From: JAGWRI01 sp963728785
Lineage (GTDB): Bacteria > Gemmatimonadota > Gemmatimonadetes > Gemmatimonadales > Gemmatimonadaceae
Length of the DNA stretch: 64,000 nucleotides
Direction: 5' to 3'
Assembly: GCA_963728785.1 (NCBI GenBank)
Contig: CAVSKV010000002.1
Location: 930,001 to 994,000 of the forward strand
Part shown: piece after piece, positions 50,983 through 59,896 of the stretch
Numbering within the stretch: the stretch's first letter is position 1
Layout: each line of letters opens with the position of its first letter
The notes under the pieces: generated by a model
Told to the model about the DNA's origin: nothing
Seen by the model: the letters and a program-made list of their open reading frames with translations, nothing else
Database searches by the model: none
Made by a program: the position numbers and the translations under genes

Positions 50983-52049
50983 GGTGCCGTGGCGCCGGTG
51001 GCGGGCGCTTGCTGTTCAGCCCGCACGGCCACCAACTGGGCGGCGATGCTCACGGCGACCTGCGCTGGGGTGCGGGCTCCGATATCGACCCCGATCGGGG
51101 CGTGGATCCGGTCCAACTCGTGGGCGCTAAACCCTTCGTCGCTCAGGAAGCCGCGCAGCGCCGCCACCCGCTTGCGGCTCGACATCAGTCCAATGTATCC
51201 CACCGGAGCACGCAGGACGTGCCTCAGCACCGGCAGCTCGAACTTGTAGTCGTGCGACACGATCACCACGAATGTGTCTGGCGTGGCCGGCAGCTCGGCG
51301 GCAACGGCGCCCGGATCACCCACCAGGATCTCGCTCGCGTCTGGGAATCGTTCGCGCGACGCGTACCGTGATCGTGGATCCACGATCACGGTGCGTAGCC
51401 CGAGATCCCGCGCCACCCGCGTGAATACCACGGCTACCTCGCCCGCGCCGAAGATGGCCACGGTGAGCGGGGGCGCAAACGATTCCACGAAGTACGCCGT
51501 GCCATCGATTGCGTCCGTGACGACGGCGGGCGCGGCGCCGGACCGGACTAGCGCTCCGACGCGAGCGTCCCGCGCCGGGTCCCCGAGCGAGCCGTTGCTG
51601 CTACCGTCGGCATCGAGGACGAGCCGCGCCGAATCGCCGCCGAGTGCGCGAACGACGAGTGCGCGGCGGCCGGCGGCCACCGCCCGGTCGGCCGCCGCAT
51701 ATGCCGCCACCACCGGGTCGTTCGCCGAACTAGCACCCACCGGTTCGACGAGCAGTCGCACGGTTCCGCCGCAGGAGAGTCCCAGGTCCCAGGCTTCCTC
51801 GTCGGCAAGCGGAATGTCAAGCAACTCGGCGGCGTTCGAGGCCAGCACGCGGTCGGCCGTCTCGGCGGCGCGGGCGTCCAGACAGCCCCCGATCGTCACC
51901 GCACCCACGATCTGCCCCGACTCACCCACGAAGGTCTTGGCTCCCACGATGCTCGATCCCGATCCGGTGGCCGAGATGAGGGTAGCCATGGCCAGCCGCG
52001 ACTCGTGGCGCCGCAGTTCCTCGAAGCGGGCCAGCGTGGGATGGATCAT
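50979..52049 (-). CDS. XdhC-family Mo-cofactor insertion/sulfuration protein
   Basis: The 356-residue protein has an N-terminal XdhC_CoxI domain (HESRLAMATLISATGSGSS, GGCLDARAAETADRVLASN) and a C-terminal Rossmann domain (LTVAIFGAGEVAVVFTRVA, then IGLMSSRKRVAALRGFL). XdhC binds molybdenum cofactor, promotes its sulfuration and inserts it into xanthine dehydrogenase-type enzymes. ATG 52049 overlaps the SGNH-like gene's stop (ATGA); the longer upstream frame is spurious. Second gene of the operon. Confidence 0.9.
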   Translation of the reverse strand: MIHPTLARFEELRRHESRLAMATLISATGSGSSIVGAKTFVGESGQIVGAVTIGGCLDARAAETADRVLASNAAELLDIPLADEEAWDLGLSCGGTVRLLVEPVGASSANDPVVAAYAAADRAVAAGRRALVVRALGGDSARLVLDADGSSNGSLGDPARDARVGALVRSGAAPAVVTDAIDGTAYFVESFAPPLTVAIFGAGEVAVVFTRVARDLGLRTVIVDPRSRYASRERFPDASEILVGDPGAVAAELPATPDTFVVIVSHDYKFELPVLRHVLRAPVGYIGLMSSRKRVAALRGFLSDEGFSAHELDRIHAPIGVDIGARTPAQVAVSIAAQLVAVRAEQQAPATGATAP

Positions 52050-52810
52050 GGCTCCGATCCGTAGCCCAGGGCGTCCAGCCAGACGCGTCGCACTTCGCTC
52101 GCCCCCATGGCGTTGGGGTCGAGCGGGGAGCGACGCCAGTACCAACGGTTCGTCTCTTCAGCACTCGCGCCGTGGCCCAGGAAGTGCGCGTGCAGATCGG
52201 CCAGCCGCGCACCCGGCGTGCCGGCGGCGAGCGAGCGAATGCGGGCATTTACGACTTCGAGCGCATCGAGCGGCACGGGCTTCGTGGCGTCGTTCACGCC
52301 GGGCATGAGAGCGGTGCCATCGGAGGGATCGCACACCGTAGCGAGGAGAAGGGCACCGTTGGGGCGGGCGCGACGGATGGCGTCGACGAGAAATTCGTAG
52401 GCCTCGCTGATATCGTCTGCGGCTTGCCGCACAATGGACGGGGCAGGGCGGCGCACGAGGAGGCTCATGAGGTCGGCGGCGCCGATGGTCAGGGTGACGA
52501 GCGTGGACGCGTTGCTCGCCGCGAGCGCGGCGAGTTGGCCACCGAACACGTCGCCGATCGTGGCGCCCTCCTCCACTCCTGAGTGGAAGGCAATGCCGGG
52601 GCGCGCAGTGACGAGGTCGACGCCGGCAAACTCGGGCCACCGGTCGTCGGCGTTGCGATGGAGCAGGGCCGCGGCGCCGAGCGGCGCAACGTCTCCCGCG
52701 CGGGGCTCGCGTTCGAGGGCCACGGCCACGGCAGTGGCGCCGGCGTCGAGGGCCGGAACGAGATTACCGGAAAAGGCGTCGCCCAGGGCGACGTACTCGT
52801 CAAACTCCAT
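52046..52810 (-). CDS. SGNH-fold protein lacking catalytic serine
   Basis: The protein of about 254 residues follows the SGNH/GDSL hydrolase fold: block I YVALGDAFSGN, block II around EEGATIGDVFGGQ, block III LTIGAADLMSLL and block V DLHAHFLGHG. The block I serine (GDS) is alanine here (GDA, residue 12), and block III GxND is GAAD, so two of the four signature residues are missing although the DxxH end is kept. It is probably not an esterase of the normal type. It is the first gene of the operon with XdhC and MocA. The start is ATG 52810, right before block I. Confidence 0.78.
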   Translation of the reverse strand: MEFDEYVALGDAFSGNLVPALDAGATAVAVALEREPRAGDVAPLGAAALLHRNADDRWPEFAGVDLVTARPGIAFHSGVEEGATIGDVFGGQLAALAASNASTLVTLTIGAADLMSLLVRRPAPSIVRQAADDISEAYEFLVDAIRRARPNGALLLATVCDPSDGTALMPGVNDATKPVPLDALEVVNARIRSLAAGTPGARLADLHAHFLGHGASAEETNRWYWRRSPLDPNAMGASEVRRVWLDALGYGSEP

Positions 52811-52847
52811 GGGCAGGTTCTCCGCGCCAGGCGGCGCCGGCGACGAT

Positions 52848-54059
52848 TCAGACCTCAGCCACGAGGCCGCGCGTGGCGAGAATGCGAGCGACCGTCTCGC
52901 CGATCTTGTTGTTGGGCGTGCTGGCGCCGGCGGTGATCCCGACACGCACCGTGCCGGCCGGGAGCCACCCGGCCTGCTCGGTTTCGTGGTGGTCCATGCC
53001 GATGGTGCGGAAGTGCACCGTGGCCGACTCGGGATCGATGCCGGTTGCCGTGTCGATATGGTATGTGGGCACCCGTTCGGCGCATAGCGCTGCGAGCGAG
53101 ATCGTATTGCTGGAATTGAACCCGCCGATCACGACCATCAGGTCGAGCGGCTCCTTGAGCAGTTCGGTCACCGCGTCCTGGCGTTCCTGGGTGGCACTGC
53201 AGATCGTGTCGAACGTTCGGAAATCGCGCTCACGGGCGGCGTCACCGCGAGCCCGCGTGATGGCGGCGCCCACGGCTTCGCCGATGGCCAATGACTCGCG
53301 TGCCAGCATCGTGGTCTGGTTGGCTACGCCGATGCGCTGCAGATGGCGCTCCGGGGAGAACCCGGGCGAGATGGAGTTGCGGAAGTGGGCCAGGATGGTG
53401 GCATCGTCCACGGCGCCCTCGATGTAGTCGCACACCAGTTGGGCCTCGTCCATATTCCGCACCACGAGATACTGGCCATCGGGGTACTTGCGGACTTGCG
53501 ACGCGGTGGCGCGGGTTTCCTCGTGGTAGTACTTGCCGTGAATGAGCGCCGTGAATCCGTCACGCGCGTAGTTGTCCACCCGCTTCCAGACGTTGAGCAC
53601 CGAGCCGCAGGTGGTGTCGACGAGCACGCAACCGATGCCTCGCAGGGCTTCGAAATCAGCGATCGTGACCCCGAATGCCGGCATGATGACCACGTCATCG
53701 GGGCGCACCCCGCCAAACTCGAAGCCGTCGGGGCCCGGCATCAGGATCTCGATCCCCATCTCGCCGAGACGCGCATTGACGTGCGGGTTGTGGATGATCT
53801 CGCCCACGAGGTAGATGCGTTTGCCGGGAAACTTGCGGCGGGTCTGGTAGGCGTATTCGACCGCGCGCTCAACGCCATAGCAGAAGCCGAACTCGCGGGC
53901 CAGCCGAATCGTCACGTCGCCCGCGACGATGGTGTAATCGTGAGAGCGCAGGTAGTCCACGAGGCGGCCGTCGTAGTCGTCGGCCAGATCGCGCAGGACT
54001 TCGGTCTTGAGCCCGAAACCTTTGCGGAAATACAGGGAAGCGTCTGCGGGCGTGGTCAT
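52848..54059 (-). CDS. ispH: HMBPP reductase IspH
   Basis: The 403-residue protein has the three cluster cysteines of IspH: Cys60 in FGFCYGVERAV, Cys151 in VDTTCGSVLNV and Cys287 in DTICSATQERQ, plus GGFNSSNT for substrate binding and TAGASTPNNKI near the end. It makes IPP and DMAPP from HMBPP in the last step of the MEP isoprenoid pathway, using a [4Fe-4S] cluster. At about 400 residues it belongs to the longer type with an N-terminal extension. ATG 54059 is chosen; GTG 54080 would overlap the neighbour. Confidence 0.95.
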   Translation of the reverse strand: MTTPADASLYFRKGFGLKTEVLRDLADDYDGRLVDYLRSHDYTIVAGDVTIRLAREFGFCYGVERAVEYAYQTRRKFPGKRIYLVGEIIHNPHVNARLGEMGIEILMPGPDGFEFGGVRPDDVVIMPAFGVTIADFEALRGIGCVLVDTTCGSVLNVWKRVDNYARDGFTALIHGKYYHEETRATASQVRKYPDGQYLVVRNMDEAQLVCDYIEGAVDDATILAHFRNSISPGFSPERHLQRIGVANQTTMLARESLAIGEAVGAAITRARGDAARERDFRTFDTICSATQERQDAVTELLKEPLDLMVVIGGFNSSNTISLAALCAERVPTYHIDTATGIDPESATVHFRTIGMDHHETEQAGWLPAGTVRVGITAGASTPNNKIGETVARILATRGLVAEV

Positions 54060-54069
54060 ATGGAGAAAT

Positions 54070-54633
54070 CTAGCACGCACTGGGAACCGCCCAGTGCTCC
54101 GGCGTGAGGAAGGGCGCCAGCGCGTAGGCGACCAGCGACTCGTAGGCCGCCTGCCGGTTCATCAGCCCGCCGGTCAGAATCCCGACCGCTCCGGCGCCAC
54201 GCTTCGTATCGTGCTCACCGGTGAGCCGGTCCATGGCGTGTCCCAACTCGAGCCCGCCGCGTACTGCAGCGGCGACCACGGGAGGCAGCGGCATGGCCAG
54301 CGAGCCGCCCACGCCGGTGCGTCCGTCGGGCGCCGCTACCGCTGCCCAGGCGCAGGTGCGCATGCTGCCGTCAGGCTGGCTCACCACGCCGCCCTCGATC
54401 CCGACGCCCAGGTCGGCGCGGCCCAGCTCAAGGGCCGCACGGGCCCGCGCCAGCGCTCCGCGGATCGTCTCGTCGTCGCCCACCGGCTGGTCGGGCACGG
54501 AGGATGCCACGGCGGCCCCTTCCACCACGACGTGCGGTGCGACGCGCACCACCACCGCACGCACCGCGGCGATTTTCACGGGATTGGTGGAACCGACGAC
54601 GATGCGATGAATCGAAGCGAGCGGTGATGGCAT
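54070..54633 (-). CDS. yjjX: YjjX/DUF84 inosine-xanthosine triphosphatase-like
   Basis: The 187-residue protein matches the ITPase fold of YjjX: IVVGSTNPVKIAAVRAVV at the N-terminus, DQPVGDDETIRGALARA, DLGVGIEGGVVSQPDG, and TKRGAGAVGILTGGLMNR near the end. Such enzymes remove non-canonical purine triphosphates (ITP, XTP). The ATG at 54633 is chosen because the family starts there; the open frame upstream overlaps the divergent CGNR gene. It lies 10 bases before ispH. Confidence 0.85.
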   Translation of the reverse strand: MPSPLASIHRIVVGSTNPVKIAAVRAVVVRVAPHVVVEGAAVASSVPDQPVGDDETIRGALARARAALELGRADLGVGIEGGVVSQPDGSMRTCAWAAVAAPDGRTGVGGSLAMPLPPVVAAAVRGGLELGHAMDRLTGEHDTKRGAGAVGILTGGLMNRQAAYESLVAYALAPFLTPEHWAVPSAC

Positions 54634-54828
54634 GGGCAGGCGCTGAGCGGGTGGGGTCGATGGCGGACTCGCACAAACTGCAGAAGCGGCTGCGGCGACG
54701 ACAGGCCGCCATTCGTTGCCGCCATTCGTTGCCTTGCCCGGCTGTTTCTTCCGACTCATGTTTGTCCGGTCATTCGGCCTCGTTCCGCCTCCGTGAACCC
54801 TCTGCCCGCCCACGCTCCTGCCGCCCAC

Positions 54829-55437
54829 ATGCCTCCCTTTCGCGACGAGGTGTTCGTGTTCCTCGCCGAGCGGCTCTGGCTCGACTTCGTGAACTCCGAA
54901 GCGGGCACGGCCGACGCTGACGCGCTCGAGGACTTCGACGGGTTAGTGCACTGGCTCGAGCGGGCGGGCGTGGTCGATGCCGACCGCGCGGTGGGAATGC
55001 GCCGCCGCGCCACGCAGCAGCCGGCGGGCGCAGCTGCCGCCCTGGCCGATGCCCGCCGCGTGCGTGCCGCGCTCCGCTCACTGGCCGAAGGCGGTGGAGC
55101 TGACCATGCTCCGCGGGCCGACGCCGTGAGTGAGATCAACCGTGTGCTGGGGCGGAGTGCCGGCACCCGCCGTCTCGAGCTGCGCGGCGACGGCACCTTC
55201 GCGCGGTCGTTCGTACCGGGAGGCGACGCCTTTGCCGGACTGATGATCCCGCTCGTTGAATCGGCTGCTGATTCGCTGATTCACGCTGAGCTCTCGCGCG
55301 TGCGGCACTGCGCGGGCGCCCATTGTCGGCGGGTTTTCTACGATACAACCAAGAATGGCGCTCGCCGCTGGTGCGACATGGCGACGTGCGGCAACCGGGC
55401 CAAGGCGGCCCGCCACCGGGCCCGGGTCAAGCGTTAG
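54829..55437 (+). CDS. CGNR zinc-finger/ABATE-domain protein
   Basis: The protein of about 202 residues has the ABATE domain (FLAERLWLDFVNSEAGTADA, SLAEGGGADHAPRADAVSEI) and the C-terminal zinc-binding CGNR motif: VRHCAGAHCRRVFYD, RRWCDMATCGNRAKAARHRA with four cysteines. These are thought to be stress-linked transcription regulators of the ABATE-CGNR family. ATG 54829 begins just before the domain; GTG 54793 is possible. Its stop overlaps the convergent helicase stop by three bases. Confidence 0.88.
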   Translation: MPPFRDEVFVFLAERLWLDFVNSEAGTADADALEDFDGLVHWLERAGVVDADRAVGMRRRATQQPAGAAAALADARRVRAALRSLAEGGGADHAPRADAVSEINRVLGRSAGTRRLELRGDGTFARSFVPGGDAFAGLMIPLVESAADSLIHAELSRVRHCAGAHCRRVFYDTTKNGARRWCDMATCGNRAKAARHRARVKR

Positions 55438-58097
55438 CGCCCACGACGCGGGCGGGGGCCGCGGCCACCGGGTCCCTTGCGCCCGCCGTGGCCCTGCTGG
55501 CCGCGCCGCCCATCGCGACGCACCTCCCGATTGCCTCCCGGCTTCACCGGCCTGGCCCCTACCTCCTCCCCGGGGCTGAACGGCCGGGCCAGCAATTCCT
55601 GCAATTCGTCCAGCGACGCCGCCATCACCGCTCCGCGCTTGCCCCGCGTGACCACGAACCGCAGTGGCCGGTCGAGCACTGGCAACTCCTCGGCCACCAA
55701 CGTGCGCGCCATCTTCTCCGGCAAGCGCAGTCGCGCCACACCCAGCGGGCCGTCGGTGGTGTCTTCCACGTCGTAGTGGATCTCTACCGGCTGACCCCGG
55801 ACGTCCACGCGCGCCGGGAGCGCCGCGAGGCGCCGGCGCTCTTCGGGGCTCACAAAAGCATCGAGTTCGAAGCGCAAGGGTGCACGCTGGAAATCGTGCA
55901 TCGAATTCACATCGGCCAGCTGTCCGGCGTAGAACGCGGCCAACTCCGCCAGCCCCAGGCGCGGCGTACGACCGCCCGAGCGGCGCCACGCTTCACGCAC
56001 ATTCTCGATGGCCGCATGATTGCGCCTTGCCGCAGGGTGCCGTGATTCGCCGCGCGCCACCGCGTCGGCGAGCAATGTGCGCGCGTGGTCGGCCAAGGCG
56101 GGGGGGAATTCGTCGACCTCTTCGGTGTCTCGTTGCAGCTCGAAGCCGAAGTAGTCCACGCGGCGCACGAGTACCAACGTTCCCTGACGGCGCCGTGCGT
56201 CGTAGGCCAACTGGGGCTCGCTGCGGGTGGCGTACTGCCGGATGAGATCAGCCGGAATTTGCGTGCCTTCGATTCCGGCGCGCGGCACGCCGAACTTGTC
56301 TGCGAAATACCGCAGTTCGCCGGCGATCGCCCCCCAACTGCCGCAGACGCTGGTCTTGGATACGCGCGCCTCATCACCTCCGGCAGTGCGCTCGTCGATC
56401 ACGAGCGTGAACGGCATGAACCGACCCAGCAATTCCTGGAACCGGCGGAGCACGGCGTCGCCGGCCCTGGGCATTCGGCGGGGCAAGGCGACTCCGACCG
56501 ACCGATACACGCTGGCCATGCCAAGTGCAGCATCCTCGATCGATTTGACGAGCACACCGCGGCGGTCGGCCCAGACCTCCATGCCGCCCTCGTCGAATAG
56601 GTGCCGCGGAAGTCCATAGACCTCGCCTACGGAGCCGGCGCGCGCGAACGCTTCAGCGTACACGTTGTACGCCGTCAGATGATCGCTGCCGGGGACCACC
56701 AGCCCGGCCAGATCGCGCTCTTCACGCGTCATGCGGTGCAGTGATTCCACCGAACTCATCACGGCGAGGAACGGCAGCAGGTCGTCGTCGGCATTGACGA
56801 TGAGCTCGGCCCACGCCCGCTCCACCGGCATCGCCTCCACCGCGCGGCCGTATGGCGTGAGACGGCCCTGCTCCACCACGCCGCGGCGCTCGAGTAGGGT
56901 GATGGCCTCGCGATAGGCCGTACGATCGAGCGGCACCGGCAGGTCGAGTTCGTCGGCGGGCACGCCGAGCGCCGCACAGGTGATGGCCACGCGCTCAGAG
57001 TCGCCAGCCAGTTGGAACTCGGGCTCGGTGGGGTGCAGCGAGGCAAAATCGATGTCACGGTCGGACAGGATGTAGACCCGGCCCCCTGCCACGCGGCCGT
57101 GCACCCGTCCCGCCATCTGCAGGATCTCGTTGGCTCCCAGATGCAGTTGGGTGAGCACGTTTCGCCCGCGGTCGATGAGGTTCGCGAAGCGCACGTCGTC
57201 GATGATCACCGTGTCGAGCCCATGGATGTTGAGCGCGCTCTGCCCCGCAGCCGTCATCGCCAGCAGGAACGGCTTGCGTTCGCTGCCGTCGAGGAACGGG
57301 CGGATCACGCGGATGGGTTCGCCTCCGTGATAGAACGCGACGTTCATGCGCGGCGAGAGTTCCGCGACACGCGCCGCCGCTTCTTCCACGCCGCGCCGCG
57401 TGGGCACGAACACTCCCACCCCGCGCCGCTGTTTCTGGAACTGCTGCACCGTGCGGTAATCCAGAAAGTCGCGCAGCCGTCGGTTGAGCACACGCACGTC
57501 GGCCGCCTTGTTGGGGTCGAACGCGTACACCTCGAGCACGTCGGCGCTGTCCAGATAACGAGCGTAGAACGACGGGTCAACCGTGGCCGAGAGCCACACA
57601 AAGCGGCAGCCGGCACGCTTGCCAAGCGCCAGGCACAGTTCCAGTTCGGCCGACGTCTGGTGGATCTCGTCCACGATGAGGGTGTCGGCGGCCAGGATGT
57701 CGCCTTCTTCGAACCAGCGACGCGCGATGCCGGTGGTGACGATCACCACGTTCCAAGTGGGCGTTTCGGGAGTCGCTTCGCGCTCACGGTTCACAACTCC
57801 CACCCGCAATTCGGTGGTGCCGAGCAGTTCCTCGGCGATCGGCCGCACGGCGAGCGTCTTGCCGGTGCCGGTGCCGGCGACGATCCCGAATCCGCGGCGC
57901 GCACGGGCCAATGCGCGTACCCGCTCGCCGTGGTGCTGCTCGAGAAACGTCTGGATGTGGAGGCCGAGCGCGATCTCGATCGTCTCGCAGGCGGCGCGCG
58001 TGGGCGCAATCACGATCACGCGCCCCGTGGGCGGCTCGGCGCGGACGAACGCGTCGTGGTCGGGCGGGAGAGATCGGTCGTGGACGGAGCGTGTCAC
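55434..58097 (-). CDS. DEAH-type ATP-dependent helicase
   Basis: The 887-residue helicase has Walker A GTGTGKTLAVRP near residue 76, DEIH in LIVDEIHQTSAE near 146, SAT in WLSATVDPS, and motif VI QMAGRVHGRVAGG near 330. The accessory domain and winged helix follow the HrpA/DEAH layout, and the tail is an arginine-glycine-rich extension (RRGQQGHGGRKGPGGRGPR). The RG-rich tail suggests RNA binding. Its cellular role in RNA processing or ribosome biology is inferred only from the family. Confidence 0.9.
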   Translation of the reverse strand: MTRSVHDRSLPPDHDAFVRAEPPTGRVIVIAPTRAACETIEIALGLHIQTFLEQHHGERVRALARARRGFGIVAGTGTGKTLAVRPIAEELLGTTELRVGVVNREREATPETPTWNVVIVTTGIARRWFEEGDILAADTLIVDEIHQTSAELELCLALGKRAGCRFVWLSATVDPSFYARYLDSADVLEVYAFDPNKAADVRVLNRRLRDFLDYRTVQQFQKQRRGVGVFVPTRRGVEEAAARVAELSPRMNVAFYHGGEPIRVIRPFLDGSERKPFLLAMTAAGQSALNIHGLDTVIIDDVRFANLIDRGRNVLTQLHLGANEILQMAGRVHGRVAGGRVYILSDRDIDFASLHPTEPEFQLAGDSERVAITCAALGVPADELDLPVPLDRTAYREAITLLERRGVVEQGRLTPYGRAVEAMPVERAWAELIVNADDDLLPFLAVMSSVESLHRMTREERDLAGLVVPGSDHLTAYNVYAEAFARAGSVGEVYGLPRHLFDEGGMEVWADRRGVLVKSIEDAALGMASVYRSVGVALPRRMPRAGDAVLRRFQELLGRFMPFTLVIDERTAGGDEARVSKTSVCGSWGAIAGELRYFADKFGVPRAGIEGTQIPADLIRQYATRSEPQLAYDARRRQGTLVLVRRVDYFGFELQRDTEEVDEFPPALADHARTLLADAVARGESRHPAARRNHAAIENVREAWRRSGGRTPRLGLAELAAFYAGQLADVNSMHDFQRAPLRFELDAFVSPEERRRLAALPARVDVRGQPVEIHYDVEDTTDGPLGVARLRLPEKMARTLVAEELPVLDRPLRFVVTRGKRGAVMAASLDELQELLARPFSPGEEVGARPVKPGGNREVRRDGRRGQQGHGGRKGPGGRGPRPRRGR

Positions 58098-58146
58098 GGT
58101 GGCGGAAGCTGCACACTCGTGCGCCCCGCCGAAACCCCGGGATCGT

Positions 58147-58632
58147 TCAGGCCGTGGAGTCGCGAGGGTTGTCGCTGGGCTGCATCACGCCCGTGGAGTC
58201 GGGTTTGTGGGCCGCAGGGCGGTGTCCGTCGGGATTCTTCTTGTCGTCGACCGCCCGTTTGGCAGCCGGAACGGGTTCGACCGACTTGACATCGAGCGAC
58301 TTGGGCAGGGGCGCGAGGCCCTTGAGGGGCAGATCGGCGCCGCGATCGGCGACGCGAGCCTGCCGGCCGTTCGAGTCGACCCGCGCATAGTCATCGCCGA
58401 AGAGGACTCGGCCGTTGGAGGGGCGGTTGCGCAGCGCCGACGCGCAGTCAGTGGGCGCCGGCTGGCGCTCGGGCGGCACGCCGTCCACCCACACGCGGCA
58501 CATGCCGGCGGGAGGCCGGAGATCGTAGGGCACCGACTGGGCAGCCGACCGCGACCGCTGGGCCTGGGCGGTGGAAGCAATCAGTGCGCAGACTGCAATG
58601 ACGATGGTGCGAATCGAGATCAACGACTTCAT
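58147..58632 (-). CDS. Small secreted protein with conserved PPAG motif
   Basis: The 161-residue protein has a signal peptide (IRTIVIAVCALIASTAQA) and a cysteine-containing block PPAGMCRVWVDGVPPERQPA followed by DCASALRNRPSNGRVLFGDD, a pattern I have seen in short secreted proteins of soil bacteria. The C-terminal half is low-complexity and charged. No function is known to me. It follows the helicase start by about 534 bases on the same strand without coupling. Confidence 0.65.
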   Translation of the reverse strand: MKSLISIRTIVIAVCALIASTAQAQRSRSAAQSVPYDLRPPAGMCRVWVDGVPPERQPAPTDCASALRNRPSNGRVLFGDDYARVDSNGRQARVADRGADLPLKGLAPLPKSLDVKSVEPVPAAKRAVDDKKNPDGHRPAAHKPDSTGVMQPSDNPRDSTA

Positions 58633-58785
58633 GGATGATGTGGACGGCGGATTCGGGCTGACCGCACGAGAACGACGACGGGGCGGGCAGCAGGTCATAC
58701 ACGAAGCGGCGAGTGAGGTTCGCACCGGAATCGAATGAAACCGGCCGATCGGGTAAACCGGGTCTCCCGCGGGTTAACGGGCGGC

Positions 58786-59865
58786 TCAGTCGCCGAAGCT
58801 GGTCCCGGTGGCGCGGGCAGTCTGAATCACGTCGTGATCCAGATCCACGCGTTTGGGGTGAGCCAGTGCGTCGATGATGGGAATGGCGACGATGTGGGGC
58901 GACTGAAGTGCGACCATGTGCCCCCATTTGGCGTTGGCAATGGCGACCACCGCGGCTCCGCCGAACCTCGTGGCGAGCAGGCGGTCGTAACCGGTGGGCT
59001 GGCCGCCGCGCTGCAGGTGGCCGAGCACCAGCGAACGCGTCTCCTTGCCGGTGCGCGCTTCGATGGCGCTCGCGACGGTTTCGCCGACGCCGCCCAGGCG
59101 GCCCTCGCTGCCCAGGTCGCTGCGTTCGCGCACATAGGGCGTGCCGCCCTGCGGGAACGCGCCCTCGGCGGCGACCACGATCGAGAAGTGGCGGCCCGAC
59201 CGGTCGCGGCTGCGGATCTTCTCGCACACGCGCTCGATGTCGTAGGGGATCTCGGGAATGAGAATGACGTCGGCCGTGCCGGCGAGGCCGGCGTGCAGCG
59301 CAATGAATCCGGCGTGTCGGCCCATCACTTCCATGACGATCACCCGGTCGTGGCTCTCGGCGGTGGTGTGCAGGCGGTCGATGGCTTCGAGGGCCGTGTT
59401 GACGGCGGTGTCGAACCCGAAGCTGCTTATCGTGCCGCTCACGTCGTTGTCGATGGTCTTGGGGACGCCCACTATGTGGAGGCCCTTCTCGTGCAGCTTC
59501 TGGGCCAGATGGAGCGACCCGTCGCCACCAATAGCGACGATGGCGTCGATGCCGAGCTGCCGGGCATTCTCGATGAGTACGTCCGAACGATCCACCTCCA
59601 CGACCGAGCCGTCGGGCTGGGGCACAGGCCAGTGGAAGGGATTGCCACGGCTGGTCGTGCGGAGAATGGTTCCGCCGAGGTGGGCGATGCCGCGGACGGA
59701 ATCGGCGTTGAGGGTGACCACCTCGTCCTCACCCAGCAGCCCGAAGTAGCCGCGTTTGATGCCCAGCACTTCCCAGCCGCGGTCGACGGCCGAGAGCACG
59801 GCAGCCCGGATGACGGCGTTGAGCCCCGGGGCGTCTCCACCTCCGGTGGACAGGGCGATGCGCAT
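58786..59865 (-). CDS. pfkA: 6-phosphofructokinase, mixed ATP/PPi-type signature
   Basis: The 359-residue protein has the PFK signature TGGGDAPGLNAVIRAA at the N-terminus, the phosphoryl-donor loop AIGGDGSLHLAQ near residue 112 and the catalytic region VPKTIDNDVSGT near 135. ATP-type enzymes carry GGDGS plus a G in the second motif, PPi-type carry GGDDT plus PKTIDND. Here the first is ATP-like and the second PPi-like, as in group III enzymes. It converts fructose-6-phosphate to the 1,6-bisphosphate. ATG 59865 is chosen; upstream codons are non-conserved. Confidence 0.92.
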   Translation of the reverse strand: MRIALSTGGGDAPGLNAVIRAAVLSAVDRGWEVLGIKRGYFGLLGEDEVVTLNADSVRGIAHLGGTILRTTSRGNPFHWPVPQPDGSVVEVDRSDVLIENARQLGIDAIVAIGGDGSLHLAQKLHEKGLHIVGVPKTIDNDVSGTISSFGFDTAVNTALEAIDRLHTTAESHDRVIVMEVMGRHAGFIALHAGLAGTADVILIPEIPYDIERVCEKIRSRDRSGRHFSIVVAAEGAFPQGGTPYVRERSDLGSEGRLGGVGETVASAIEARTGKETRSLVLGHLQRGGQPTGYDRLLATRFGGAAVVAIANAKWGHMVALQSPHIVAIPIIDALAHPKRVDLDHDVIQTARATGTSFGD

Positions 59866-59896
59866 AACCAAGCGGGGGCGCGGGCCGGAGGGCCAG

